Source: Gigantopelta aegis (Eukaryota > Mollusca > Gastropoda > Neomphalida > Peltospiridae). From it: 64,000 nucleotides of DNA. Position numbers and translations under genes: made by a program. How positions within the stretch are numbered: the stretch's first letter is position 1; each line of letters starts with the position of its first letter. The stretch covers positions 12,488,554 to 12,552,553 of the forward strand of contig NC_054703.1 in the NCBI RefSeq assembly GCF_016097555.1. The letters are read 5' to 3'. The notes beneath the pieces were generated by a model. It saw nothing but the letters and a program-made list of their open reading frames with translations. It was not told the origin of the DNA and did no database searches. This document shows, piece by piece, positions 21,815 to 32,939 of this stretch.

Positions 21815-22149
21815 TTATTTATAATGATACGTTGTACAAAAGAAACATTCCTTGACGTGGTGAGGTAGCTTGCATATCTCAACAACTCGGATAGCTATGC
21901 CAGCTGGAGCATCAGTTCCTGGTAAGGTCACCCAAGCTGGACTAATATGGACCGAAAACACAGAGGACACGAGTCAAGAAACACAACTCTCTAGAAGAAG
22001 CAAACTCCAAAATTGTAATGAGCCACTCTACACTGAGGTATGTGAGACTATTCGCTAAACTTATCTAAAAGACAAATAAAGTAAACAACGCTTTATAGTA
22101 CAGTTAAATCAATGGAAATTAAAAACAAATAAAACAATAAGATATATAA
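21815..22149. other. Spacer, nothing recognised
   Basis: A short ORF at 21870-22058 has no recognisable domain or homology visible to me and lies among repeats. I do not call it a gene. Confidence 0.4.
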
Positions 22150-22793
22150 AGTTTATTATATATGGACAGGTGGCTGTTATATACAGGTAAAGAAAAAAAC
22201 ATATACAATAATTTACTGTAAAACCCCCCATTAACTTGGTGTGGATATTCAGTGACCCCACTAACCATAAGCAATCATAAAAAAAAAGTCTATTGCAATT
22301 TGTTCTCGGTTAAGACATTTTTGACATATTTCTACTGGACTATATCTGTCAGTGTTGACGAGTCGAATATATATGTAAGTTCAATGCAAGCCTTCCTTCA
22401 AGCAATAACAAATCGTCTTGTAATTTAAATAACCACCATATCACAAGATGTAAATACGATTAACGATGCACTGGAGCATGCATCTGTTTTGTTTCAACTT
22501 AAGTAAAACAATAACTTTATATTGTTACGGCGCAGGTCAATACATGTATATATAATCGTTATGGCAAGTTCAACTGTCCAATTTGTGACAAAATAGTGGT
22601 CATTGTAATTTTGTGGCCGTTAAAGCAGGTTCAACCATTCATTTTGGTCCACAAATAATGGCTGTTGGCCGCATTGAACAGGTGGCCGTTATATACAGGT
22701 AAAATAAAGAAGGAAATGCATTGGGCGGGATTTATGGTGGCCGTTATGGTCAGGTGACCGTTATATACAGGAGGCCGTTATACCAGTCTCGAC
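22150..22793. repeat. Dispersed repeat with GGCCGTTATATACAGGT motifs
   Basis: The motif GGTGGCTGTTATATACAGGT or close variants occurs near 22170, 22680 and 22755-22785, ending in CAGTCTCGACTGTG before the microsatellite. The middle is unfamiliar. Class unknown. Confidence 0.4.
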
Positions 22794-22879
<86 letters not shown>

Positions 22880-22885
22880 CACATT
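22794..22885. repeat. (TG)n(TA)n microsatellite
   Basis: About 20 bp of TG followed by about 60 bp of TA, then ACACATACACA. Confidence 0.97.
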
Positions 22886-23276
22886 ATCCATAAATAGTTT
22901 GCCACAGATTCAGACCACCAGAGAGGAGCTAATAGTAGAACAGTTTAGGTAAAGTATAGTTGGGATTGATCCATCGATCGTGTTCAACAAAGGAGACAAT
23001 ATTTGATCTATGAATATCCATCCAGAAGGACGAAATGTTTTTTAAAAATTACCAAAAATGCCAATGTTAATTATAACATCTGTGGTTGATGTATTGCGTG
23101 TCGTTGTGACCTTTGCGGAAATTAGCGTCGCGACAGTTATGGTTGAAGCGTTTGTGACATTTGTCGTCGATTGTGTGACATTTGTCGATGATTAAGACAT
23201 ATATGTGGCAGAAAAATTGCGAAATTTGTCGTCAAAATGACATTTGTTGCTTTTACAACATATGTGGGCACTACAC

Positions 23277-23497
23277 GCGGTCAGTCTAGGATCGATCTCC
23301 GTCGGTAGAGCCACTGAGTTATTTCTCATTCCAGCTAATTGACCACGACTGGTATATCAAAGGCCGTAGTGTGTGGTATCCTGTCTGTGGGATGATGCAT
23401 ATAGTAGATCCCTTGCTACTAATTGAAAAATGCAGCGGGTTTCCTCTTTAAGACTATCTGTCAAAATTAGCACATGCCTGACATCCAATAGCCGATG
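23277..23497 (+). mobile_element. SINE, partial H1 head, truncated TA tail
   Basis: It begins inside the head (GCGGTCAGTCTAGGATCGAT) and stops at GACATCCAATAGCCGATGAT. Confidence 0.8.
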
Positions 23498-23546
23498 ATG
23501 TCACAGGCCGAAGACATTTAGTGGATGGACTAGAATGGTCAAGAAT

Positions 23547-23786
23547 TTTTTTTGGTTAACGACACCACTAAAGCAAATCGATTTATTCATTTGGTAATTG
23601 GGACATAGTCTTAGAGAGGAAACTCCCTCAATGTTTGAATTATATGCTCCAGACGGCCTTTGATATACCAGTCGCGGTAAAATGGCTGGACCTAGAAATA
23701 GACCAAATGGGCCCACCGACGGGGATCGATCCCAGACCGACCGCGCATCAGGCGAGCGCACTACCACTGAACTACGTACCGCCCCC
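23547..23786 (-). mobile_element. SINE, H1 head, TA tail, core deleted
   Basis: It keeps GGTTAACGACACCACTAAAG, the GAGAGGAAAC segment and a good H1 head (GGGATCGATCCCAGACCGAC), but the central AAGGGATCTTTTATATGC block is missing. Confidence 0.8.
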
Positions 23787-23892
23787 AAAATATTTAGCGC
23801 ATGCACGCGAATCATCAAGAAGGCGCCGTGTTAATGCGAGTTTAATATAAACATGTAACCGATATAAAAATTGGCTAAGTGAGATGTTTTAA

Positions 23893-24268
23893 AGGGACAG
23901 ACCCTAGTTTTAACCCGTGAAAATTGAACACTAAGTTTAGTTAATCTACAAACCTGTAACACATTTGGATAAAGTTACAACAGAGTGAAACACGAGTCTG
24001 TGACTTTGAAATGGTGAAATACCCTCTAAAAATAGACTAAAACTCGACTCCATAACTGTTATTTCTCAGACGCACGTGCGTTTTAAAAAATATGAGAAAT
24101 TCATTTTGTGATAGTAAAGACACCAGAATGACCAAAAACATTTCAAATGTACGGAAATTTATAATCTAAACAATAAAATGTAAGTAAAGTATGATTTAAG
24201 TCACCAAAAACGGTTATAATAGTAAACAAAATATATGGGTTAGTGTTTAAAAACTAGGGTATGTCCCT
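23893..24268 (-). mobile_element. TTAA-1 MITE, best full-length copy
   Basis: 376 bp flanked by TTAA (23889-23892, 24269-24272). The termini AGGGACAGACCCTAGTTTTA and AAACTAGGGTATGTCCCT are inverse. The last 50 bp of this copy (ATAATAGTAAAC to CTGTCCCT region) is the ancestor-like sequence of the satellite at 10190-12589. There is no ORF. The TTAAAGGGA ends resemble the T2-type MITEs known from Xenopus. Confidence 0.92.
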
Positions 24269-24306
24269 TTAAGTGAAACAATGAACGATATCAACAGGGA
24301 TTTATT

Positions 24307-24438
24307 TTATTTCAACTTATGTCACGCTGTCCGGGGCACATACTTCACTTATGCAGGTTGTCATTCAAGGTCAGTAGGTTAGCGGTTAAGGTGAAAGCCG
24401 GTAACGGGATACGAACCCAGTACCTATCAGCGTGAAGC
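24307..24438 (-). mobile_element. SINE-F-like copy joined to dispersed repeat
   Basis: Inverse of the unit at 20228-20415 (ATTTCAACTTATGTCACGCT and ACGAACCCAGTACCTATCAG), joined by GCGTGAAGC to the dispersed repeat that follows. Confidence 0.6.
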
Positions 24439-24840
24439 AAAAAGACAAACAGCAATTATTATTAGTAACAATATATATATGGCAAGAATATGAGCTTTGA
24501 ACAAGGGAGATAATTAATCGATGTCCGCGTATCATTGTACACCACTGGTCCGAACTATTGGTCAGAATAAGGTTTCTATACATATCCATTTCCTTTGTAG
24601 TAACCTAATTGCTGGTCCGTTGTTTTACTGAATATTACAGCAATTTTCTACGTTTCTTCCTTTATAAACAGCGGTCTAAGGTCATATCCTAGGACAATGT
24701 ACCGAAAATAATTCCAGGACGTGTACGTATTACCTATTTTTTGTTTAAAGATGAAATGAAAAATGGGGCTTACGTGGAACTTAACTAGAACACTGGCTCG
24801 GACTGAGTCTTTGTTAAACACGGAAGTTATCGCAAAGTTT
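24438..24840 (-). repeat. Dispersed repeat of unknown class, copy 2
   Basis: Inverted relative to the copy at 19640: GTAGTAACCTAATTGCTG, ATTACAGCAATTTTCTACG, ACGTGTACGTATTACC and a TCGGACTGAGTCTTTGTTAA-like end. Confidence 0.55.
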
Positions 24841-25046
24841 TAGTGGGGCGATGCACCCCTTTTTCTCGTTTCCCCGTCCCTTTCATGTTCTTCTGTCTCA
24901 TTTAGGTTTTTTTCGGCCCTTTTTGTTTTTTCTTTTTCTTCTCTTTTTTCTTTTTTTACATTCCAGCCCTCTAGTTAACATTTCTGTCAAGGAGCCAGAT
25001 GACGCCTACTTCTAAATAGCAAAATTAGGAGCCATGTTTATATACT

Positions 25047-25047
<1 letters not shown>

Positions 25048-25124
<77 letters not shown>

Positions 25125-25127
25125 ATG
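25048..25127. repeat. (GT)n and (GTAT)n microsatellite
   Basis: About 60 bp of GT followed by GTAT units. GTAT units also occur at 25472-25495 and 25702-25722. Confidence 0.95.
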
Positions 25128-25472
25128 CAGGGCTTCTAGATTATGGTAGCCCCACTCCCATGGCTAGTGATATTCAGTGTTGGGCTAGTAAATAACTACT
25201 ATAACTAGCCCGACGGCTAGTGAAAAACAGAGTGGTCAAATGCTGCATTTATGTCTTATTTTGTAAATATGAATATCCTGTCCCCTCTTCCCATCCCAAT
25301 CTATGGGCTTTTAAGCTCTATCTCCCTCTTTAGATGACATATCTGATTATTACTATTAGTACAATTGTATTTATTTAAAGTAGGGCTAGTGAATTTTTAA
25401 TTAGGGCTAGTAAAGTTTTAAAGTCACTGATCCCATGGCTAGTGGATTTTTATAAAATTCTAGAAGCTCTGG
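25127..25472. mobile_element. hAT-like MITE inside a GTAT microsatellite
   Basis: The ends GCAGGGCTTCTAGA and TCTAGAAGCTCTGGC are inverse. The interior has several GGGCTAGT motifs in both orientations. GTAT repeats on both sides hide any target duplication. CAGGG-type ends fit hAT elements. Confidence 0.65.
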
Positions 25473-25597
25473 CATGTATGTATGTATGTATGTAAATATA
25501 TATGTATTGATGTATGAATATCTATATATTGATGTATGAATATCTATATATTGTATGTATGTCGAGGTTGACTATTACATACATAGATATTAACGCA

Positions 25598-25702
25598 CTG
25601 GCGCAGGGGATAATTATATCCTTTCTGGCCTCACAAATTGTCCCATGCCGTTGCTGGGACTCGAACCTGTGGCAAGACTAACCACGATACGCTCTGAGCT
25701 AT
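25598..25702 (-). mobile_element. Short tRNA-like SINE fragment, different head
   Basis: Minus strand: TAGCTCAGAGCGTATCGTGG resembles a tRNA A box and GGTTCGAGTCCCAGC is a good B-box. There is no acceptor-stem pairing and no terminator, so it is a SINE head rather than a tRNA gene. The body is unlike the H1-H3 family. Confidence 0.55.
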
Positions 25703-25775
25703 GTATGTATGTATGTATGTAAATATATAGGGATAACAACAAACCAACCGCTGAAAAGTGAACTGGTTTAGAGGC

Positions 25776-28495
25776 TTAGACGGCGGGTAGTCGGGTGGAG
25801 ACTAAGATATTCTTGAGACTTGGATTTTTTTTGTATACAATAACCGGACGTGCTGTAATAGGGTTTTTCACAACAGTTTGCAGATTTAAAAACTCCTCCT
25901 TCATAAGTTTACCAATATCAACGCTACGTCGACTGTAAATTATTGGAAAAATTATTTTATCTCTTTTTACGGCTTTACCAGATTCAACGTTGATTCCAAA
26001 CGGCTGTTTTGTCTGTAATGTACGAATACAGAAGGCCTCTCGTTCAAGTCTCAAGAGGTCTGTTTCGTCTTTTGAACCAAGTATCAGGGGTTGTTCAATT
26101 GGAATTATTTCAAAATTTTCATCTAACGAATGGTCAGGTAGATTGAAGTGATTGGCGACAGGGGTGTCAACTTCATGCCGAATATCATGCTTGTGACAAA
26201 CTGCTCTAATTCTCATTTGGTTTTGCGTTTGTCCTACGTACTGTTTTTTACATAAATTACAGGTGATTAGATATACTACATTTTTCGAATCACAGTTCAT
26301 GTCTTTCCGAATTTGATATTCAATTTTGGTCTGTTGACTTTTGAAAGTCGACTGCGTTTTAAGTAAGTTGTGAAGTCTACACCTGATTTTGGCACAAGTA
26401 GTAGAGGAGCCAGTGCTTATTTGAGGTGATTGGTTATGCTGAAGTTTGTATGGTTTATAGTCTTCAGTTGCCCTAAAGGGATTTTCTAATTCTCGAACAG
26501 TTTCAGATTTAAGTTTTCTTAAAAACCGTTTTGAATATCCCCTCGGTTTTAAAGCACTAAATAACAGTGAACAAGCCTCATTGAAATTGTGTGTGTTACT
26601 CGAATTTCTGTGAAATCTAATAATCTGAGATTTAGCAATGCCTTTAAAGGTGTGGCATGGGTGAAAAGACTTACAGTGGAGAAGTTGGTGTGTGTCTGTG
26701 GGTTTGAAAAACACTTTGTAGTCTAGGTAACCTGATGTTTCAAACTGTGTACCTTTATAAATTGTTACATCCAAAAAGTCAACTGATTTATCTGATATGG
26801 TGGCCTTAAGTTTGATATTGTCATCCTGTTGATTTAATAGCTCAAAAAAGTTACAAAATTCTTGTTTAGAATGTGGCCAAATGATAAGTATATTGTCGAG
26901 ATATCTGAGGTACAAAAGAGGTGTTTTACTCGATTTCTTTAAAGCAGCCTCTTCCCATTCGGCGACATAGATAGATGCAAAGTTTGGACTAAAACGTTTG
27001 CCCATAGCACAACCACACACTTGCTGATACATTTCTCCATCAAACTCAAAATCATTTCCTTTTAGGCTTAATTTTAACAGCTCAATAATGTTCGTATCTG
27101 GTCTGTTTGGATCTGGGTACTTAACAAATGCTCTCTTAACTGAATCAATGCCCGCATCAATACCTATGTTGGTGTACATGGAGTCAATATCAAGGGTAAC
27201 CAAGAATGAATCTTTTGGGATTTTGGTTTTTGATAATTTTGATAGAAGATCTTCAGTGTTTTTCACAAAACTTTCATGTCTATTTGCAATTGGTTTTAAG
27301 TGAAAGTCTATGCATTCTGAAATATTGTACGATTCTGATCCACAGTCTGAAATGATTGGACGACCGGGTGGTGTGTTAATATCGGTCCATGTATCGACTG
27401 GCTTGTGGATTTTTGGAAGTAGATAAAATTTCCGGGTTTGTGATTGTGACTTGGCTTCTAAATATTTTACTTGTTTTTTTATTAATATGTCCCTGATCTT
27501 TTAGACATTGAATAATTGCATTGAACTTTTTACAATTTTCAGGCCAACTAGCTTTGTCAAATTTTTTGTAGTACTTTGAATTATTAAGCTGTCGATGGGC
27601 TTCCCGGATATAGTTCTCCCTTGATAGAATGACTGGCTGACCCTTTATCTGCAGGTTTTATAACAATTTTGCGGTTTTTGCGTAGTTTGGTGAGAACACG
27701 ACGTTCCAGGACAGAAAGATGTTGCTGATTTGTGTAAACTGTCATATCACCCACTTTTTCCACTATCCTTTTATGAGCTTTAATGATTTCAGGATCTACA
27801 CTAGAGTTTGGGGGTAACCAGCCGGAGTTTTCCGTGAATGGGATTTTTTCTCCAGTTGAACGCCGAAAATAATCGACCAGTTTAATTTTGTGGTCAAAAA
27901 TGCCGTATCCATTACACCATTGTCAAGTTTAGCCTCTAAGCCTGTTTTTGGTTGGGGGGTGGGAACAAAATTCAAACCCCTGTCCAGTAATGATTTTTCA
28001 GCGGATGTTAGAAGGTTAGTGTCACCAGTTAGGTTAACAATGTTAGTTCCTAGTCCTAAATCAGGGTGAACTTTCCCGGCCTTAGTTTAAATTTAAGTAC
28101 CTCATCCAACTGCGATAAAGTTTATTGGCAGTTGTTTCTGTCCAGTGAATGTTGTCCTGCCCAACCTCAAAATCACATGCATGAAGCGCAGGTATAATTT
28201 TGATGTCCCTCATTGTTTTTGCAGCCAAATTTATTTGGTTGAGGCAGGTTTTTTGACTAGCCAAAAGTCTGTCCGAAAAGTTAAGCTCGATAAAAAGTAT
28301 TTTTGACCTAGGGAAATGTTTCCGAATCGAGCTTATCATGTTTCGCAACTGATTTATTGCACTGGTTGGATTTTGATCTTTTGAGTTTATACCAATGTTA
28401 AGAACAATGGTTTCGGGTTGAGACTTGCCCTTATAATTTGAGGCCATGGTCCGAAAGTGATTAAAATTGGCGTCTGGGTAACATTCTACTTGCAC
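25776..28495 (-). pseudogene. Penelope-like retroelement: SGNH-like, RT and GIY-YIG domains
   Basis: This is a retroelement that would copy itself by reverse transcription and cut DNA with a GIY-YIG nuclease. Read from 28495 leftward: an SGNH/GDSL-like tail (DNIHWTETTANKLYRSW near 28110-28160), then the Penelope N-terminal motif SAEKSLLDRGLNFVPT, the IKPADKGS block, FYLLPKIHKP, then an open reading frame of 496 or more residues ending at 25776. That frame carries LVTLDIDSMYTNI, CAMGKRFSPNFASIY and the palm motif YLDN, where a YxDD is expected. The second catalytic Asp is Asn. The nuclease part keeps VVYLITC, YVGQT, the R-x3-H region and a conserved REAF glutamate. Frameshifts lie near 27640 and 27475, and there is an upstream stop at 28082. 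The copy is inactive, but the final 1.5 kb is still open. Confidence 0.88.
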
Positions 28496-28497
28496 CT

Positions 28498-29740
28498 CAG
28501 GATGCGTGTCCAAATTAATTCTGGAGAAATTTAGCATCCTGGTTTTAATCTTAACATCTAGGGGAAAACCTCCCAATTCACCATAAATCATAGGGAGTGG
28601 TGTACTCTTTCTAAGTCTCAGTATGTCTCTTAAGAAATTTAATTGAATTTGTTCATTATTTTGGCTATTACCAAATCCCCAGATTTGTGAGGAATACAGG
28701 AGAATTGGGACAATAGTACTATCAAAAATACGCAACTGGCAATCTATAGGTAGATTTAAATTTCTTATTCTAATGTTTAGTAACGTCATTGTTTTTTTAG
28801 CCTGCACTATAAGAGTTTTTTTGGCTTCAACAAATGATCCAGTTCTAGAAAATATAATGCCTAAATATTTGTATGTATCAACAATGTTCAATTTGATGTC
28901 TTTAATATAAAACGATTTATTTCTTGGTGGTTTTGAACCAAATATAAGGATTTTAGATTTCTCAATATTTATTTTTAATCTCCATTTTTCACAATATTCC
29001 GAAAAAACATTTAAAGATTTTTGTAGGTCCTCAGGGGATTCTACTAGAATAACAGTGTCATCAGCATATAGTAATAAAGTAATTACTATAAATAAATCAA
29101 TGTTGTCTTTTTTGTACTCTAATTTAATACCAGTGCATTGTTCTCTTTTAATGAGTCCTCTAGATCGTTTAAATATATAGCAAATAAAATGGGTGAAAGA
29201 TTTTCACCGTGACGTACACCGTTTTGACATAGCAAATAAGCAGAATATTCGTTACTATGACTAATGCATGATTTAATTCCTTGGTACATGTTATAAACAA
29301 TTCTTAAGTATTTACTATTTACATCTAAACTTAACATCTTTTGCCATAAACCTGTTCGCTATACTGTATCAAATGCTTTAGAAAAATCAACAAAAGCACA
29401 ATACAGTTTTTTCTTTCGTTGTCGTATGATTTCATATAAAGCATATAAGGAAAAAAATTGTACTATAATTTTTACGGAAACCGGCTTGATTTTCGTTGAG
29501 CTTTTCAGTAGATTCAACAAAAACAGTTAATCTGTTATTTAAAATAGCTGTAAAGAGTTTTCCAAAACAACTAACAAGTGTAATAGGTCTATACGACTCG
29601 GGTTCTTTTGGACTACCATTCTTCTTGTATATAGGTTTAATAATACCCTTTAACCAATCATCTGGCAGTATGCCACTATTTAGAATAAGATTAAATAATT
29701 TTGTAAAAACGAAGACATGAAAATGCACGTTTCCGCACTC
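28498..29740 (-). pseudogene. LINE (non-LTR) reverse transcriptase, truncated both ends
   Basis: This is the reverse-transcriptase domain of a Jockey/CR1-like LINE. In order from 29728: KPIYKKNGSPKEPESYRPIT, NENQAGFRKNYST, then AFVDFSKAFDTV followed by a TAG stop near 29360, GVRHGENLSPILFAIYLND, a frameshift near 29135, the intact catalytic LLLYADDTVIL at about 29050, and DTYKYLGI through the connecting region to about 28500. No endonuclease or ORF1 is present. At its end the reading frame passes without a stop into the SGNH-like part of the Penelope element, making a 269-residue chimeric frame (28082-28891). The clade is uncertain. Confidence 0.87.
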
Positions 29741-30214
29741 AGATCATGTTAATAGAAAATGTTAAGATCTCGACTTATTACCATCACTTATTATGTTGAC
29801 CTCTGAACCTTTTTATCTTGAGCTCTCAAATTATATTATCGAATGCTATACTTATCTCTTGCCCTTGTGTACGAACTTCATTTATCTAGAGTTCGAGATC
29901 TTTAAAGTTAAAAGTAAGAAAAATATACATTTATGTCCTAAATATACCACCGTATTTATTGGTAATCCATTAAAAAATATACATGTATATCTTTGCAGTA
30001 GGTTTGTATCTTACCAGACCAAACTTGCCAATGCATTAAAACATTTTATTTTATAAAATAAATAATTTGTAATGTAAAATTGATGACTGATTTAGTTGTT
30101 TAAAAATAAATTAAACACTTGAAATATTTATTTATATATGTATATATAATATATTGCAGCTGAGCAGTAGCGTAACCCGGCCCGTATTTATTGGTATGGT
30201 TCTCGGTACGGCGG
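29741..30214. other. AT-rich spacer, nothing recognised
   Basis: No supported gene or repeat core. Confidence 0.45.
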
Positions 30215-30406
30215 CTGCATGAATAGTCTCGCCCGATATTTTTAGAGTTTGTATGCTCCCAAATAACGTTATAAAAGCCAAAATGTGATTTATGAATATT
30301 TAAATTATTATTTACAGACGGAATGTCACTTGGACATGGGAGTCCACGCAATGTTATCAATCTCAGATCTACTGGTAGACCAGTAGAGTTGATTTCAAAT
30401 AGATTG
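30215..30406 (+). mobile_element. 9-bp-target MITE, truncated copy D
   Basis: Only the right third remains: CCCGATATTTTTAGAGTTTG, GGACATGGGAGTCCACGCAA and an end of AATAGATTG. Confidence 0.8.
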
Positions 30407-30549
30407 AAACAAAACAAAACTGAACTTTAGAACAATTTTAATATATTTATTAATTAAACATATGCTATTAAAAGGAACACATTTGAAAATGTGTATTTCA
30501 GACCCCACGACCAGAGCTTGCATGAATCTTGAAGAGTTCAGGAGGTAGT

Positions 30550-30811
30550 GTGTAAAACGCCGATTGCCTAGCAACCACACAGTACTGGAGGCAACGTTTG
30601 CCCTGTACTTCTTCTTCGAGTATATGTGGAAAAGTCAGTTTAAGACAGAGGATAGGGCTTGGTCAAAACGCCGGTTGCCTAGCACCCACACAGTACTGGA
30701 GGAAACGTTTGCCCTGCATTTGTTCGAGTATATGTGGAGAAGTCAGTTTAAGACGGAGGAGGGGCTTGGTCAACTGGTTAACAGTAAAACGAAAGACTAC
30801 TATTTCCAATG
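30550..30811 (+). other. Duplicated coding-like segment ending at a splice donor
   Basis: Two tandem copies of about 105 bp encode nearly the same peptide in one frame: RLPS-HTVLE-TFAL followed by FEYMW(K/R)SQFKTE. Most differences between the copies are conservative or synonymous, which suggests selection on protein. The frame runs on to VNSKTKDYYFQW, and CAATG is followed at 30812 by GTAAGTTG, a strong 5' splice donor match. The pattern aromatic-EYMW(K/R)-x-QF ending in a YYP-like motif recalls the C-terminal end of ISXO2/IS1595-like DDE transposases found in animals. That assignment is a guess. No catalytic part is present in the window and the exon start is unclear. Confidence 0.4.
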
Positions 30812-30895
30812 GTAAGTTGTTGTTTGTTTTGTTTTTCCCACAGTATATTTAACTGTTGAATGTTTATATTGATGTTGATCATTTATTTGCATTTA

Positions 30896-30966
30896 CCATA
30901 GTTTGACACCCAATAGCCGATGTACTTTTCGTGCTGGGGTGTCGTTAAACATTAAGTCATTCATAC
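30896..30966 (+). repeat. SINE tail of the TC type, isolated
   Basis: TTTGACACCCAATAGCCGAT, then GTGCTGGGGTGTCGTTAAAC and an ATTCAT end. It shares CCAATAGCCGATG with TA tails but has its own terminal block. A second, inverted TC tail is at 63421-63480. Confidence 0.65.
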
Positions 30967-31002
30967 ATTTCCCACAATAAGAATCGTTGCTGAATAGTAG
31001 TG

Positions 31003-32353
31003 ATTATTAGTCCCTTACTGGTCCAACCGTCTGTCGTCTGTCTGTCTGTCTGTCTGTAGTCTGTTTGTCTGTCCTTCTGTCGTCTGTTTGTCTGTCGTAT
31101 GTTTGTATGTCCGTCTGTCGTCTGTTTGTCTGTCCATCTGTCGTCTGTCTGTCCATCTGCCGTCTGTTTGTCTGTCCGTCTGTCGTCTGTTTGTCTGTCC
31201 ATCTGTTTGTCCGTCTGTCGTCTGTTTGTCTGTCCATCTGTCGTCTGTTTGTCTGTCCGCCTGTCGTCTGTTTGTCTGTCCGTCTGTTTGTCTGTCCGTC
31301 TGTTGTCTGTCCGTTTGTCTGTCCGTCTGTCGTCTGTTTGTCTGTCCGTCTGTCGTCTGTTTGTCCATTTGTCTGTCCATCTGTTGTCTGTTTGTCCATC
31401 TGCCGTCTGTTTGTCTGTCCGTCTGTCGTCTGTTTGTCTGTCCATCTGTTTGTCTGTCTGTCTGTCGTCTGTTTGTCTGTCCATCTGTCGTCTGTTTGTC
31501 TGTCCGCCTGTCGTGTGTTTGTCTGTCCGTCTGTTTGTCTGTCCGTCTGTTGTCTGTCCATCTGTCGTCTTTTTGTCTGTCCATTTGTCTGTCCGTCTGT
31601 CGTCTGTTTGTCTGTCCGTCTGTCGTCTGTTTGTCTGTCCATCTGTCGTCTGTTTGTCTGTCCATATGTCGTCTGTTTGTCTGTCCGTCTGTCGTCTGTT
31701 TGTCCGTCTGTCGTCTGTTTGTCTGTCCATCTGTCATCTGTTTGTCTGTCCATATGTTGTCTGTTTGTCTGTCCATCTGTCGTCTGTCGTCTGTTTGTCT
31801 GTCCATCTGTCGTCTGTTTGTCTGTCCGTCTGTCGTTTGTCTGTCCGTCTGTCGTCTGTTTGTCTGTCCATCTGTCTCATATATAGTTTTCTGGATGTTC
31901 TCTCCACACCCCCACACAAGAGCACAAGATAAGGAGCATAAATTTTGTACATACTGTATGATGAAGTTACAGATCAGATTTAAATTTTATGGGGATTTAT
32001 TTGACAGTTATGGACAGATCAAATTTGACTTTCATTGGAAGTTATTCAAGGGCAATAACTGTTATGACCTTGGACTGTGTGGTGCCCAGGAGGGGACATG
32101 TATTGCCAATGGCGTAGCCAGCATGAAGCAGACGTCTGGGTTTGCCTCTGCGTTTTTTTGCTCTGTGGATATGCCCCAGATGGCTTTATCCGTACTGTCA
32201 GAATGCTTGTTCTTTTATAATAGATCTCTTTTACCTTTTATTTTATTGTATTTTATTGATTATTTAATTTATTTTACTTCACTTTTACTTTTTATTTTTT
32301 TTTACCAATTTCTGATTTTTGGCTACTTCTCTTTGGGGAATAAACATAACTAA
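31003..32353 (+). repeat. CTGT-rich dispersed element with expanded minisatellite
   Basis: A conserved head (ATTAGTCCCTTACTGGTCCA) leads into about 850 bp (31021-31872) of CTGTC, CCATCTGTCGTCTGTTTG and CCGTCTGTCGTCTGTTTG units. A unique body follows (GTTACAGATCAGATTTAAAT onward). Related heads lie at 58380-58265 (inverted) and 60277-60376. All six-frame open frames across it (up to 421 residues) are artefacts of the stop-free repeat. Confidence 0.85.
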
Positions 32354-32374
32354 TGCTTAAGGGGGGGGGGAGGG

Positions 32375-32485
32375 GGGGACGTAGCCCAGTGGTAAAGCGC
32401 TTGCTTCATGTGTGGTCGGTGGGTTTTCTTCTCTCAATGGTCCCACACCATATGTCCGAAGCCATATAACGGTAACTGGCACCCC
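32375..32485 (+). mobile_element. SINE, H1 A-box joined to TB tail by internal deletion
   Basis: GGGACGTAGCCCAGTGGTAAAGC is followed by only a short stretch (GTGTGGTCGGTGGGTTTTC), then the TB body CATATGTCCGAAGCCATATA. The B box and the whole shared core are missing. Confidence 0.75.
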
Positions 32486-32640
32486 TCCTTTTGTGAATGT
32501 TTTTTCTGACACTCATCTCAAGAAAATAAATTCTTGGAGGTCGCTAAAGCTCTTGTCGAAGGGTTGATTTTCTTGAGACTTGTGTCAGATAAACGATCTG
32601 CAAATGTTATAGTGAGATATAGGTACATCCACAGCTGTAT

Positions 32641-32755
<115 letters not shown>

Positions 32756-32854
32756 ATCTACAAAAGTACCAAAAACTAGCAGTTTGCCTTAATGCAGTGT
32801 TACACGATGCCTTCAGTGGTACCTACAGCTCTTAGTCTCCGTTTTATTAAACCA

Positions 32855-32874
32855 TTTACTGCTTCCATTCTAGG
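32855..32874 (+). promoter_or_regulatory. Predicted 3' splice acceptor of ZF2 exon
   Basis: TTTACTGCTTCCATTCTAG is followed by GTCTTCTTCTCTCC. ZF1 has TTTACTGCTTCCATTTCAG followed by GGCTTCTTCTCTTC in the same relative place. The match shows homologous exon starts in the two paralogues. Confidence 0.65.
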
Positions 32875-32939
32875 TCTTCTTCTCTCCATTCTACAACTGT
32901 GAAAATCGATAAGATAATATCCAGCCTGAAGAAGCATAC

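Noticed and set aside
24838..25020. Possible coding exon beside the T-rich stretch
   Set aside because: No frame with protein-like features. The pyrimidine tract alone is not evidence for an exon.
30957..32353. Six long frames up to 421 residues (DRQTDDRRTD, CLSVCRLFVC)
   Set aside because: They come from a stop-free CTGT minisatellite on both strands and have no other support.
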